Assembly (NCBI GenBank): GCA_005799265.1
Contig: SYHD01000123.1
Location: 1 to 35,344 of the forward strand
DNA: 35,344 nt
Direction: 5' to 3'
Source of the DNA: Planctomycetia bacterium
GTDB lineage: Bacteria; Planctomycetota; Planctomycetia; Gemmatales; Gemmataceae
Part shown: positions 14,607-23,320 of the stretch, piece by piece
How positions within the stretch are numbered: position 1 is the stretch's first letter
How the letters are laid out: each line of letters starts with the position of its first letter
Notes under the pieces: model-generated
What the model saw: only the letters and a program-made list of their open reading frames with translations
What the model was told of the DNA's origin: nothing
The model's database searches: none
Program-made: the position numbers and the translations under genes

Positions 14607-15739
14607 ATGCGTATTCCCCTCCGTTCGATTCGCAAACAATTCCGCACGCGCCTACAAGTAGAACAGCTGGAAGATCGGATCGTCCCTGCATGGGTCAATC
14701 ACGCCCCGGTGGGGGCTGATAATACCGTGACCTTGCTCGAGGACACGTCGCATGTTTTTCAGGTCGGCGACTTCGGCTACACCGACCCGCAGGATTGGCC
14801 CGCGAACAAGTTCCAGGCCGTCAGGATCGTGAACTTGCCCGGCGCCGGCACTCTCATTAACGACGACACGCCTGTCAACGCGGGTGATTTCGTGAACATC
14901 AGCGACATCCTCCTTGGCAAATTCAGCTTCCAAGCCGCGCCCGACGCGAACGGCACGGCCTACGCGCAATCGAATTTCCAGGTGCAAGACGACGGCGGCA
15001 CCGCGTTCGGCGGCGTCGATCTCGACGCGCGGTTGCGATTGACTTCACTGATAACCAGGGACGGGGCGGTGGCATCTTTAACGCGGGCACGCTCGGACTC
15101 TGGCGCGTTACGATGACCGGCAACCTAGCGAACCAGGGAGGCGCCATTGCTAACATCAACAGCGGCGTCCTCACCGTGGGTTTTTGCTTGTTCATCGCTA
15201 ACGAAGCGAGTGATAGGGGTGGCGCGATCTTTAACCGGGGCCAAGCATCAATTGGAAATGGCACCCAAATTTTCTCGAATCGGGCTTCGGCTGGTGGCGG
15301 GATCTATAACATTGCGAATGGGCAATTGACGATTACCGGAAACACATGGATTTCCGGGAACACCGCAACAGGCACATTTGCCCTAGGCTCCGGCTACGGC
15401 GGGGGTATCGCCAATTTAGGAATCGCCATCCTGTTGGATGTCACCATAACGGATAACACATCCCTCAGAGAAGGTGGTGGGATCTTCAGCGATGCGACGA
15501 CTACTCTCACCAACGTGTACATCTATGACAACCGGGCCACTGACCGAGATACCGGCAAGGGTGGCGGCATCTACGTCCGCCAAGGTACCACGACATTAGT
15601 TTCGGGATGCACGTTGTTGGAGAACCGGAGTGGTTGGCGCAGCGGACTCGATGGCATCATGTTCACGAATAATGCCCTTCTCGTCACGAACGACGACCTC
15701 AATAATCTCTTTGACCCGGTGATCTGTGAAAACCAATAG
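14607..15739 (+). pseudogene. Frameshifted secreted cadherin-like / polymorphic-repeat protein
   Basis: GGAG at 14595-14598 sets the ATG at 14607. The first frame encodes a basic N-terminus with LQVEQLEDRIVPAW, a leader motif typical of large planctomycete exported proteins. It is followed by one VCBS/cadherin-like domain (APVGADNTVTLLEDTSHVF ... SNFQVQDDGGTAFGGVDLD). Sense ends near 15025 and homology resumes in another frame at about 15035 (DFTDNQGRGGGIFNAGTL), well before that frame's first ATG at 15113. The second part has five or more GGAI/GGGI-x-N repeats like polymorphic outer-membrane proteins and stops at 15739. Either a one-base indel or an internal deletion joins the two. It is probably a pseudogene, unless the base call is wrong. 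Confidence 0.75.
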
Positions 15740-15749
15740 GAAAAAATCC

Positions 15750-16703
15750 ATGATGGTTTTTATTCTCGCGGCTTTGATAATCGCTCCGGGGTTGGTGGTT
15801 GCGCAGACAAGTGATGAGCGACCTGTTGCATTGCTTATCAAACAACTGGCTAGCAGCAATTTCCGAATTCGCCAATCAGCGGCGGAGGAACTCACGCAAC
15901 GACCGACCGCTGAAAAGGCGCTCCGGAAGGCACTCCCGTCAGCCGATCTCGATACGCGCCGGCGGATACAGGAAATCCTCGATTATTACGATCGTCGTCC
16001 GCTGCGCGAATTGAATTTCATGGTTAAGGAAGGCCGCATTGAAGAATTCGCGAAAAGCGCGGTAGCCATGCCCCCACGAAAATATGACGCCGAGGTCTGG
16101 TTCGCGGTCCGCGAATTTGCGCGTACATTGAGGGACTTGCATGAGAAGAAAGGTGGCCAGAAGATCAAGCGGGGTGTGCTTGAGGTTTCAGATGATTGGC
16201 TCCCGGTATTTCTGAGTGAAAATCGTGTCACAGAGGCTACGAAAGCCCGGTCAGATGGTCTCTATCTTGTCCGCGCATGCGAGGTAGACTTGGATCAGAG
16301 GCGGAGAAAGAATCGGGAGTTCGCCAACGAATTGGACGCGGGATGCATCATAGTTGCCGCAGGCAAGGTGCGATTGCATGCGGAGAGCTCGGCTATCATC
16401 ATTGCGGAAGGCTCCGTTCAACTTAGTGGGTGCAGAACTCTTGGTTTGCTTCTTATTAGCGGCGGCGATGTTGAACTGGACGGCGACCTCGATAATTCGC
16501 TCATCATCGCCCGCGGCAAGATCACCATCAATGGGGCCAATAAGATATCTGGCTGTCGAATCATCAGCGGCAAGACGGTTGCGCTCGACCCCACAACCGA
16601 ACAAAGAGCGCCAAACCTTATCACGGAAAACGATCCGAATCCCCTCGGCTACATCCGCTGGTCCGATCCGCCGAAGGAAAAGGCCGCACCCAAATCCAAG
16701 TGA
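15750..16703 (+). CDS. Exported HEAT-repeat and beta-helix protein of unknown function
   Basis: The 317-residue protein begins MMVFILAALIIAPGLVVAQ, a clear signal peptide. I prefer the ATG at 15750 (TAGGA 8 nt upstream) to a GTG at 15726 that would overlap the preceding frame. Residues about 20-80 look like two HEAT-type helical repeats (LIKQLASSNFRIRQSAAEEL), a motif common in planctomycete proteins. Residues about 195-290 are a run of short hydrophobic strands (GCIIVAAGKVRL, SAIIIAEGSVQL, LLLISGGDVEL, SLIIARGKITI, CRIISGKTVAL) typical of a right-handed beta-helix, similar to bactofilin-like folds. The tail is lysine- and proline-rich. It lies 10 nt after the frameshifted gene and may have shared its transcript. 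Confidence 0.65.
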   Translation: MMVFILAALIIAPGLVVAQTSDERPVALLIKQLASSNFRIRQSAAEELTQRPTAEKALRKALPSADLDTRRRIQEILDYYDRRPLRELNFMVKEGRIEEFAKSAVAMPPRKYDAEVWFAVREFARTLRDLHEKKGGQKIKRGVLEVSDDWLPVFLSENRVTEATKARSDGLYLVRACEVDLDQRRRKNREFANELDAGCIIVAAGKVRLHAESSAIIIAEGSVQLSGCRTLGLLLISGGDVELDGDLDNSLIIARGKITINGANKISGCRIISGKTVALDPTTEQRAPNLITENDPNPLGYIRWSDPPKEKAAPKSK

Positions 16704-16998
16704 CGCCATGCTTCACCGGATATTCGCTTACTTCGCCATTTTTGCGCCGCTCTCGGACGGGTGTAAACTCGCTCGCCTGGGGCGATCGGCATATCTTCCC
16801 CAAACTACGAAATTGCCGAGATTCAACCCAAAATCGCGTCGAAGCACGGATTTTTTTATTTTTTCCATTGCCAAGTGCTGATTCTATGGGTAGGATCGAA
16901 GGCACAGTGTGTACGCACCGACGCGAGGCCCTTTCCTACCATGCCGCGTTCGGACGTGCCCCACATGCACACCATCACACCTTTAGGGGGGTTTCGCG
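16704..16998 (+). promoter_or_regulatory. Intergenic region with candidate DUF1501 promoter
   Basis: TTGCCA (16868-16873), a 17-nt spacer and TAGGAT (16891-16896) form a candidate promoter about 100 nt before the DUF1501 gene. A T-rich tract at 16850-16864 sits just upstream, where an UP element would be. A strong ribosome site (GGGGGG at about 16986) precedes the start. I see no gene in this gap. Confidence 0.45.
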
Positions 16999-18285
16999 AT
17001 GTTTACGGTTCTCGGAAACAAGCAGAGCTTCTGCGACGGCCTGAGCCGACGCAACTTCCTCAAGATCGGCGCGTTCGGCGCTGGCTTGACCTTGGCCGAC
17101 ATGCTGCGCCTGCAAGCTCAAGCGAGCGACGCGCCCGCAGCTGCTCGCCAGTCGCGGCCCAAGTCCGCGATCATGATCTATCTGCCCGGCGGCCCGACGC
17201 ACATGGACACCTACGATCTCAAGCCGGATGCCCCGGCCGAGTTCCGTGGCGAGTTCACGCCGATCCAGACCAACGTCAATGGCGTGCAGATCTCCCCGCT
17301 GTTCCCCTTGCAAGCGGCGATGTTCGACAAGTTTGCGGTCATCCGCTCGATCGTCTCCGTCGATGAACACAGCGATAGCCTGGTCACGACCGGCAAGAGC
17401 CAGCGCGAAAACATGACGGCGAATCATCCGAGCTTCGGCTCGGTCATGTCGCGCGTCCGCGCCAGCGAGCAGTCCTCGATGCCGACCTACGTTTCGTTGC
17501 GCGGCATGTCGCGCGGCACGGAGCCGGGCTTCCTCGGCATCCAGCACCGCCCGTTCTCGCCGCAAGGCCCCGGCATCCAGAACCTCACGCCGCTGCAGAC
17601 CGTGACCCAGGAACGCATGAACGATCGCCGCGCCATGCTCGAAAGCTTCGACAACCTGAACCGCGAAGTCGATGCCAACGCGGCCGGCCTCGATACGTTC
17701 ACGGCCCGCGCGTTCGACATGATCACTTCGGGCGGCGTCCGCACGGCCCTCGATCTGAACCGTGAAGCCCAGGCTTCCCGCACCCGTTATCAGGGCGTCG
17801 AGCAGTTCCTCACCGCGCGTCGTCTCGTCGAAGCCGGCGTCGGCTGCGTCACGATGTCCTACGGCGGTTGGGATACGCACGGCCAGAACTTCCAGGCCAT
17901 GCGTCGTCAGCTGCCCAACCTGGATAAGGGCTTGTCGCTTCTCGTCGGCGATCTCGCCGAACGCGGCCTGCTCAACGATGTCGCCGTCATCATGTGGGGC
18001 GAATTCGGCCGCACGCCGCGCATCAACAACAACGCGGGTCGCGATCACTGGTCACCGGTCATGTCGGCCCTCGTCGCGGGCGGCGGCATGCGGATGGGTC
18101 AGGCGATCGGCACCTCGACGGCGCGCGGCGAACGTCCGCAAGAACGTCGCGTCACCGCTCCGCAGGTTCTCGCGACCCTGTATCGCGCGATGGGCATCGA
18201 CCCCGGCATGACGTTCAACAACGGCACCGGCCGTCCGATCCACGTCGTCGAAGATCGCGCCCCGATCACCGAGTTGCTCGGCTAA
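16999..18285 (+). CDS. DUF1501 protein with twin-arginine leader
   Basis: The 428-residue protein starts with SRRNFLKIGAFGAGLTLADML (given in two overlapping parts: SRRNFLKIG at 16-24, then a hydrophobic stretch), a Tat-type export signal. The body is DUF1501, related to the alkaline-phosphatase/sulfatase fold: IMIYLPGGPTHMDTYDLKP, DEHSDSLVTTGK, MSYGGWDTHGQN, VIMWGEFGRTPRIN and GRDHWSP carry the conserved Asp and His positions that would bind metal. Substrates are unknown; the family is abundant in planctomycetes and always paired with DUF1549/1553 proteins such as the next gene. It ends with its own terminator. Codon use is strongly biased to C-ending codons, which suggests high expression. 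Confidence 0.9.
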   Translation: MFTVLGNKQSFCDGLSRRNFLKIGAFGAGLTLADMLRLQAQASDAPAAARQSRPKSAIMIYLPGGPTHMDTYDLKPDAPAEFRGEFTPIQTNVNGVQISPLFPLQAAMFDKFAVIRSIVSVDEHSDSLVTTGKSQRENMTANHPSFGSVMSRVRASEQSSMPTYVSLRGMSRGTEPGFLGIQHRPFSPQGPGIQNLTPLQTVTQERMNDRRAMLESFDNLNREVDANAAGLDTFTARAFDMITSGGVRTALDLNREAQASRTRYQGVEQFLTARRLVEAGVGCVTMSYGGWDTHGQNFQAMRRQLPNLDKGLSLLVGDLAERGLLNDVAVIMWGEFGRTPRINNNAGRDHWSPVMSALVAGGGMRMGQAIGTSTARGERPQERRVTAPQVLATLYRAMGIDPGMTFNNGTGRPIHVVEDRAPITELLG

Positions 18286-18298
18286 TAATTCCCCGTTT

Positions 18299-18340
18299 AG
18301 CGCTCGCGGCGAAGCGCCCAAACGTTAATTCGCGAGCGCT
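18299..18340. repeat. 10-bp inverted repeat with GCGAGCGCT core
   Basis: AGCGCTCGCG (18299-18308) and CGCGAGCGCT (18331-18340) are perfect reverse complements separated by 22 nt. The 9-mer GCGAGCGCT recurs in two other gaps (8043-8051 and 32198-32206). No T-run follows, so it is more repeat-like than terminator-like. Confidence 0.55.
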
Positions 18341-18359
18341 GAACGAATGCCAAACAAGA

Positions 18360-18411
18360 GGGATCAGGAATCAGGGAACCTCCCTCGGTTCCCGATCCCT
18401 TTGCTTTTTTT
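18360..18411 (+). terminator. Rho-independent terminator after DUF1501
   Basis: An outer stem GGGATC/GATCCC (18360-18365 with 18394-18399) and an inner stem GGGAACC/GGTTCCC (18374-18380 with 18387-18393) are followed by TTTGC and seven T residues to 18411. It separates the DUF1501 gene from the DUF1549/1553 gene, so the latter needs read-through or its own promoter. Confidence 0.85.
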
Positions 18412-18466
18412 ACTCCGACCCATACCGAACACTATCGTGCGGATGCACCGTGAAGGGGAAATATCC

Positions 18467-20998
18467 ATGCGAAAACTTCTCGTCGCCTTGGCCCTGGGAT
18501 GGACCGTTTGCATTGCGGCGCCAGCCTACACTCAAGACAAAACCAAGAAGATCGAATCCGACGTGATCAAGCTCCCGACCCCCGCCGAGGTCAAGGAACT
18601 GCAAGCCGTCGCTGCCGAGATCAAGCTCATCGGCGAAGACGAATCGCGTCAGCTGGTGCTCACCGGCATTCTGCAAGCCGGCGGCTACCAGGATCTCACC
18701 GGCGACGTGCAGTATGAAATCGCCGACGCGAAAATCGTGCGCGTTTCCAGCGCCGGCCGCGTCCTGCCGCTCGCCAACGGATCCACAACCATCACCGCCC
18801 GCTTTGGCGACAAAGCCACGACCATCAAGGCCACTGTGGAATCGATGGACCAGGCGATTCCCATCAGCTTCGCCAACCATATTGTGCCGATCTTCACCAA
18901 GCTCGGCTGCAACGGCGGCGGTTGCCACGGCAAGTCCGGCGGACAGAACGGCTTCGCCCTGTCGCTGCTCGGCTTCGTCCCCGAACTCGACTATCAAACG
19001 CTGGTGAAAGAGAACCGCGGCCGCCGCGTTCTCCCCTCCGCTCCGGAACACAGCCTCCTGCTCATGAAGGCCGCGGGCATCATGGCCCACGCGGGCGGCA
19101 AGCGTCTCGAAGCCGGCTCCGATGAATACAAGCTCATCCGCCGCTGGATCGCTTCGGGCACGCCGTACTCCGATGGCAAGGACCTCGAGGTCAAGCACAT
19201 CACCGTCCATCCCGAGCACCGCATCATCAATCGCAATAATCGCCAGCAGTTCAGCGTGATCGCCCATTACTCCGACGGCACCTCGGCCGACGTGACGCAA
19301 CGGGCCCAGTTCGAGAGCAACGATCCCGACATCGCGGCCGTTGACGGAACCGGTCTGGTGCGTTCGCTCGACATGTCCGGCGAAGCGGCGGTCATGGCTC
19401 GGTATCAGGCGCAAGTCGCCACCTTCCGCGCCACCGTGCCGCTCGGCATGAAGATCCCCGCCTACGCGTTCACGCCGAAGACGCTCGTCGATCGCCACAC
19501 GCAGAAGAAATGGCAAGAACTGGGCATCGTTCCCTCGGATCTTTGCAGCGACGACATCTTCATTCGCCGCGTGTATGTGGACGTGACCGGCACGCTGCCG
19601 ACGCCGGCGCAGATCCGCGAGTTCACGGCCGACAAGGGCGCCGACAAGCGCGACAAGTTGATCGATCGCCTCCTCGAAACGCCCGAGTACAGTTACCTGT
19701 TCGCCAATCGCTGGGCCGACGTGCTCCGCGTCAAGCGTGGCAATCAGCAGAACCAAAACCGTGCGTTCGGCACGTTCTCGTTCCACAGCTGGATCCGCGA
19801 GTCGATCGCCACGGATAAGCCGTACGATCAGTTCACGCGCGAGATCCTCGGCGCCATCGGCGACGAAGCGAAGTCCCCGCCGACGATGTGGTATCGCGAT
19901 CTGCAGAAGCCCGAGCAATTCGTCGATGACGCCTGCCAGCTCTTCCTCGGCGTCCGCGTCGCCTGCGCTCAGTGCCACCATCACCCGTATGAAAAGTGGA
20001 GCCAGGACGATTACTGGGGCATGGCCTCGTTCTTCGCGATGATCGGCCGCAAGCCGGCGCCGAGCTTGGGCGTCAATGTTCAGAACCCGAATCAGGCGCG
20101 CCAGATCATTTTCAACAAGGGCACGGGAACGGTCGTCAACAATCGCACGGGTCGGACGGCGATCATGCGAGCCTTGGACGGCCCGCCAGTGGAGTTGGCT
20201 CCGGGTGAAGATCCGCGTCATCGCCTGGTCGATTGGATGGTCGATGCGAAGAACCCGTTCTTCGCCAAGGCCGTCGTCAATCGTTATTGGGCCCACTTTT
20301 TCGCCAAGGGCATCGTTGATCCCGTGGACGACATGCGCGTCACCAACCCGCCGTCGAACCCGGAATTGCTCGACGCCCTGGCCGCCGACTTGATCAAGAA
20401 CAATTTCAGCCTCAAGCACCTCGTGCGCACCATGGTCAAGAGCCGAACCTATCAGCTCTCGGCAATGCCGAACGAGTTCAACAAGAACGACAAGAAGGCG
20501 TTTGCCCGGTACTATCCGCGCCGCATGTCGGCGGAAGTGCTGTTCGACGCGGTTTCGCAGGTGACGAATAGCCCGGCAATCTTCACGGGCTTGCCGACCG
20601 ATCGTTTTTCTCCGAATCGCGCGATCATGCTTCCGGATGAAGCGTTCCCGTCGTACTTCCTCGACGTGTTCGGCCGTCCGCAGCGCATCAGCGCCTGCGA
20701 ATGCGAACGCGTTTCAGAGGCGAACTTGGCTCAGGTCCTGCATCTCTTGAATTCGCAGGAAATTCAAGGCAAGATCGCCCGCGCGGGCGGTCGTTCCGAT
20801 CTGATGGTCAAGGATAAGCGTGCCGATGCGGAGAAGGTTGAGGAACTGTTCCTCTGGGCCTTCTCGCGTCAGCCGTCCCAGGCGCAAATGGACGTTGCTC
20901 TGCGAAATATCGAAAGCAACGGCAAGAACCGCCAGTTTGCCTATGAGAACATCATCTGGGCCCTCATCAACACCAAGGAGTTCATCCTGGTTCAGTAA
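18467..20998 (+). CDS. DUF1549/DUF1553 protein with cytochrome-like motifs
   Basis: The 843-residue exported protein starts MRKLLVALALGWTVCIAAPAYTQ behind a GAAGGGGAA ribosome site. Two bacterial Ig-like (BIG2) regions come first (about 40-125 and 280-375). Between them is a Planctomycete cytochrome C-like segment with Cys148-x4-Cys153-His154 in LGCNGGGCHGK. DUF1549 follows (RRVYVDVTGTLPTPAQIREF, then CAQCHHHPYEKW, which has a C-x2-CHH haem-type motif), then DUF1553 (NPFFAKAVVNRYWAHFFAKG, NPPSNPELLDALAADL, YYPRRMSAEVLFDA). It is probably periplasmic and haem-bearing. The family pairs with DUF1501 but no reaction is known. A strong terminator follows. Confidence 0.88.
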   Translation: MRKLLVALALGWTVCIAAPAYTQDKTKKIESDVIKLPTPAEVKELQAVAAEIKLIGEDESRQLVLTGILQAGGYQDLTGDVQYEIADAKIVRVSSAGRVLPLANGSTTITARFGDKATTIKATVESMDQAIPISFANHIVPIFTKLGCNGGGCHGKSGGQNGFALSLLGFVPELDYQTLVKENRGRRVLPSAPEHSLLLMKAAGIMAHAGGKRLEAGSDEYKLIRRWIASGTPYSDGKDLEVKHITVHPEHRIINRNNRQQFSVIAHYSDGTSADVTQRAQFESNDPDIAAVDGTGLVRSLDMSGEAAVMARYQAQVATFRATVPLGMKIPAYAFTPKTLVDRHTQKKWQELGIVPSDLCSDDIFIRRVYVDVTGTLPTPAQIREFTADKGADKRDKLIDRLLETPEYSYLFANRWADVLRVKRGNQQNQNRAFGTFSFHSWIRESIATDKPYDQFTREILGAIGDEAKSPPTMWYRDLQKPEQFVDDACQLFLGVRVACAQCHHHPYEKWSQDDYWGMASFFAMIGRKPAPSLGVNVQNPNQARQIIFNKGTGTVVNNRTGRTAIMRALDGPPVELAPGEDPRHRLVDWMVDAKNPFFAKAVVNRYWAHFFAKGIVDPVDDMRVTNPPSNPELLDALAADLIKNNFSLKHLVRTMVKSRTYQLSAMPNEFNKNDKKAFARYYPRRMSAEVLFDAVSQVTNSPAIFTGLPTDRFSPNRAIMLPDEAFPSYFLDVFGRPQRISACECERVSEANLAQVLHLLNSQEIQGKIARAGGRSDLMVKDKRADAEKVEELFLWAFSRQPSQAQMDVALRNIESNGKNRQFAYENIIWALINTKEFILVQ

Positions 20999-21020
20999 GC
21001 GCACGGCGCGCCAGGAATGA

Positions 21021-21082
21021 AAAGCGACCCGAGAATGGGGAGCCTCGCAAGGGGCATCCTGTTCTCGGGTCGCTTTCGTTTT
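21021..21082 (+). terminator. Strong terminator after DUF1549/1553
   Basis: A perfect 15-bp inverted repeat (21021-21035 with 21062-21076, read AAAGCGACCCGAGAA and its complement) with a 26-nt loop ends in CTTTCGTTTT. It begins 22 nt after the stop codon. The A-run on the left arm means it could also act on minus-strand transcripts. Confidence 0.85.
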
Positions 21083-21152
21083 CCGTCGACAAAACCAACC
21101 AGGCCCACATTGGCTTCGTTGCAGGTCGCACATTCGCGCCGCCTCTTTTTTC

Positions 21153-21181
21153 TTGCAATCGCTGTCGATAACAGATAAAAA
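21153..21181 (+). promoter_or_regulatory. Candidate promoter for the GYF_2 gene pair
   Basis: TTGCAA (21153-21158), a 17-nt spacer and TAAAAA (21176-21181) lie about 90 nt before the first gene. Each hexamer matches four of six positions, so support is moderate. Confidence 0.4.
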
Positions 21182-21269
21182 GAAGGTCTCCGAGCGAAAG
21201 AACGCCCCCATCTTCGGCGAATAACGGAACAGCGGCCCGCGTATCCATGCCTCCCACGGAGTGTCCTTC

Positions 21270-22517
21270 ATGGCAGAGATGTGGTTTTACACCAGCGAAG
21301 GCAAGCAGATGGAGCCTGTGTCCATGCCGGAGCTGAAGCGCTTCATGGAGAGCGGCGTCTTGAAGCCGACAGACATGGTGTGGAAGGAAGGCATGCCGCG
21401 CTGGCTGCGCGCCAGCTCGGTGAAGGAGTTGTATTCCGAGCCGACGGCGGCCGTGGATCGTTTCTTCACGCAGACCGCGGATGCCAAGCCGGCGCCGCTG
21501 GCGACGACAGCCGCCGTGACCGTCCCGGAGCCGCAGAAGGGGAGTACGAGCGACAAGAACGAACCGCAACCGCAACGCAAGCCGCGCCGTTCCTCCGACG
21601 ATGACGATCGCCCGATGTACCGCGGCCGAGCGGCGGCGGGCGGATCGAACGCGGGTATCTTGATCGCGCTCTTCTTGGGCGGCGGCGTGCTCCTGACCGC
21701 GCTCGTCGTGGGCGTCGTGATTCTTATCGTGGTCAATCAGGCAGGGCCGCAGGTGGCGGAGCCGGATCCGTTGGCCGTCAATTTCAAGGACGTCAAGGCA
21801 AAGCCCAATCCCGGCATCGATCCGAACAACCTCATCAAGGACTCGACTACTTTTGCGGTTCGCTTGAATACCGACGAGAGAAAAAGCCGGGTGCATTCGT
21901 TTCGCAAAGGCGCACGATACGAGTTCGTCGTGCGCACGCAGCAACAGTTCTTGGACGTGGACCTTTACGTTTACGACATGAATGACTTGGTTCAAGTCCA
22001 AGACGCCGAGGCGGACGCGGACTGTCGCATACGAGATTGGTCCCCGCCAGAGGACGGACAGTATCGCGTGGAGGTGCATAATTGTCGGCGTCCCGATGGC
22101 GTGATCGGCGTGAGCAATTCCACGGTCACGATTCGCGAGACCGCGCCGCCACCGCCGGTGGTGAAGAAGGAGCTGCCGAAGGACCCGGAAGTGCCGGAAG
22201 GCGTGCTGGCCGGAGCGGGCTTCAAGGGGCTCGATCAAGTCCCCTTGGGACAGCCGCAGGAACTCAGGATGCGCGTCCGGGCCAATCACAAGGCGAAAGT
22301 GAACATCTCCGCGGCGCCGAACCTGAAGTTTCGCCTTCTCGTCTTGAAAGACGGCGAAGACAAAGAGGTCGCGCGCTCGGTGGGCACGGGAGTCAAATCG
22401 TTCGTGGAGATTGGCCCGCTGCCGGCGACCGAGATCGTGCGCGTCCGCGTGGAGAACATCAGCGGCAAGAATACGGCGTCGAGCTTGTGTACGGTCCATT
22501 ACGACCTCGGCAAATAG
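21270..22517 (+). CDS. GYF_2-domain membrane protein with PPC-like C-terminus (first of a pair)
   Basis: The 415-residue protein has an N-terminal GYF_2 (DUF4339) domain at about 3-55 (MWFYTSEGKQMEPVSMPELKR, then VLKPTDMVWKEGMPRWLRAS). A low-complexity acidic and basic linker follows to about 125, then one membrane helix at about 129-155 (GILIALFLGGGV...VGVVILIVV). The C-terminal part has two beta-sandwich regions; the first (VHSFRKGARYEFVVRTQQQFLDVDLYVYD) resembles PPC domains. The GYF half should be cytosolic, where such domains bind proline-rich peptides, and the rest periplasmic. GGAG at 21258-21261 fixes the ATG. The next gene, 16 nt on, has the same layout, so they form one operon and probably arose by duplication. 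Confidence 0.75.
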   Translation: MAEMWFYTSEGKQMEPVSMPELKRFMESGVLKPTDMVWKEGMPRWLRASSVKELYSEPTAAVDRFFTQTADAKPAPLATTAAVTVPEPQKGSTSDKNEPQPQRKPRRSSDDDDRPMYRGRAAAGGSNAGILIALFLGGGVLLTALVVGVVILIVVNQAGPQVAEPDPLAVNFKDVKAKPNPGIDPNNLIKDSTTFAVRLNTDERKSRVHSFRKGARYEFVVRTQQQFLDVDLYVYDMNDLVQVQDAEADADCRIRDWSPPEDGQYRVEVHNCRRPDGVIGVSNSTVTIRETAPPPPVVKKELPKDPEVPEGVLAGAGFKGLDQVPLGQPQELRMRVRANHKAKVNISAAPNLKFRLLVLKDGEDKEVARSVGTGVKSFVEIGPLPATEIVRVRVENISGKNTASSLCTVHYDLGK

Positions 22518-22533
22518 CCGCGAGGAGTCGGTC

Positions 22534-23301
22534 ATGTCCGTGGAATGGTATTACACCACGAACAAGCAGCAGATGGGCCCCGTGTCATGGAATGAACTCC
22601 GTGAACTCGCCGACACGGGCATCCTCGATCCGAACGATCTTGTCTGGGCCGACGGCATGGCCGAATGGGTCAAGGCCAGCAATCAGCAAGGCCTGTTTGC
22701 CGAGGTGGTGGAGGAAGAAGAACCCGCGCCAAGCAAGAAAGAATCCAGCGTGATATCGCCGCCGCGCCGCCGCGCCGAGCGCAAGCGCGACGAGGAGGTA
22801 GAGCACGAAGAGGAAGAGGAACCGCGTGAACGAAAACAGCGCAAGCCTGCGAGGAGCAGCAGCGGGGCCGGGATGCACGTCGGCGTTCAGATCGGGCTCA
22901 TCCTCGGCGGCGTTTTCGCGATCTTCGTGCTGTGCGGCGGCTGCGTCACCGGCATCGTCTGGATCAGCCTGCGGACCGGCGACGGCGGCGGCCGCATTAA
23001 CCAAACCTTCACCGTCGTCAACTTGCAAGAGCGCCGCTGGGAAGAACGTCGCTTTCATTTCCCCAAAGATCGCCGGCTTTTGATCACGGTCACGGGCAAC
23101 GCTCCGCCCGGATGCGATATCGATCTCCACATACACCGCGGCGGCGGGCCGGGCGAAAATTTCATCGCCTTGGACTCCAGCATCGGACCACATTCGCGTC
23201 TGGAATTCACCGTGCCCGCCAGCGACAACTATCGCGTCCGCGTCGCCAATCTCGGCCCGGGGATAGCGCACTCCTGCGTCGTCACGATTTCCGAACGCTA
23301 G
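22534..23301 (+). CDS. GYF_2-domain membrane protein (second of a pair)
   Basis: The 255-residue paralogue of the preceding gene has GYF_2 at about 3-55 (EWYYTTNKQQMGPVSWNELRELA, then DLVWADGMAEWVKAS). A strongly charged linker (about 57-110) follows, with a glutamate run and RRRAERKR, then a membrane helix at about 115-146 and a single PPC-like domain (RRWEERRFHFPKDRRLLITVTGNAPPG, CDIDLHIH, NYRVRVANLG). CGAGGAG 9 nt upstream fixes the ATG. It is shorter than its neighbour because it lacks the second C-terminal sandwich. Its role is unknown. It converges with the cupin gene 20 nt downstream. Confidence 0.72.
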   Translation: MSVEWYYTTNKQQMGPVSWNELRELADTGILDPNDLVWADGMAEWVKASNQQGLFAEVVEEEEPAPSKKESSVISPPRRRAERKRDEEVEHEEEEEPRERKQRKPARSSSGAGMHVGVQIGLILGGVFAIFVLCGGCVTGIVWISLRTGDGGGRINQTFTVVNLQERRWEERRFHFPKDRRLLITVTGNAPPGCDIDLHIHRGGGPGENFIALDSSIGPHSRLEFTVPASDNYRVRVANLGPGIAHSCVVTISER

Positions 23302-23320
23302 CTTCTGCCCGCCACGTGTG

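Noticed and set aside
18410-20419. 669-codon minus-strand frame
   Set aside because: Antisense to the DUF1549/1553 gene.
20982-22535. 517-codon minus-strand frame
   Set aside because: Antisense to the GYF_2 gene and across a strong terminator.
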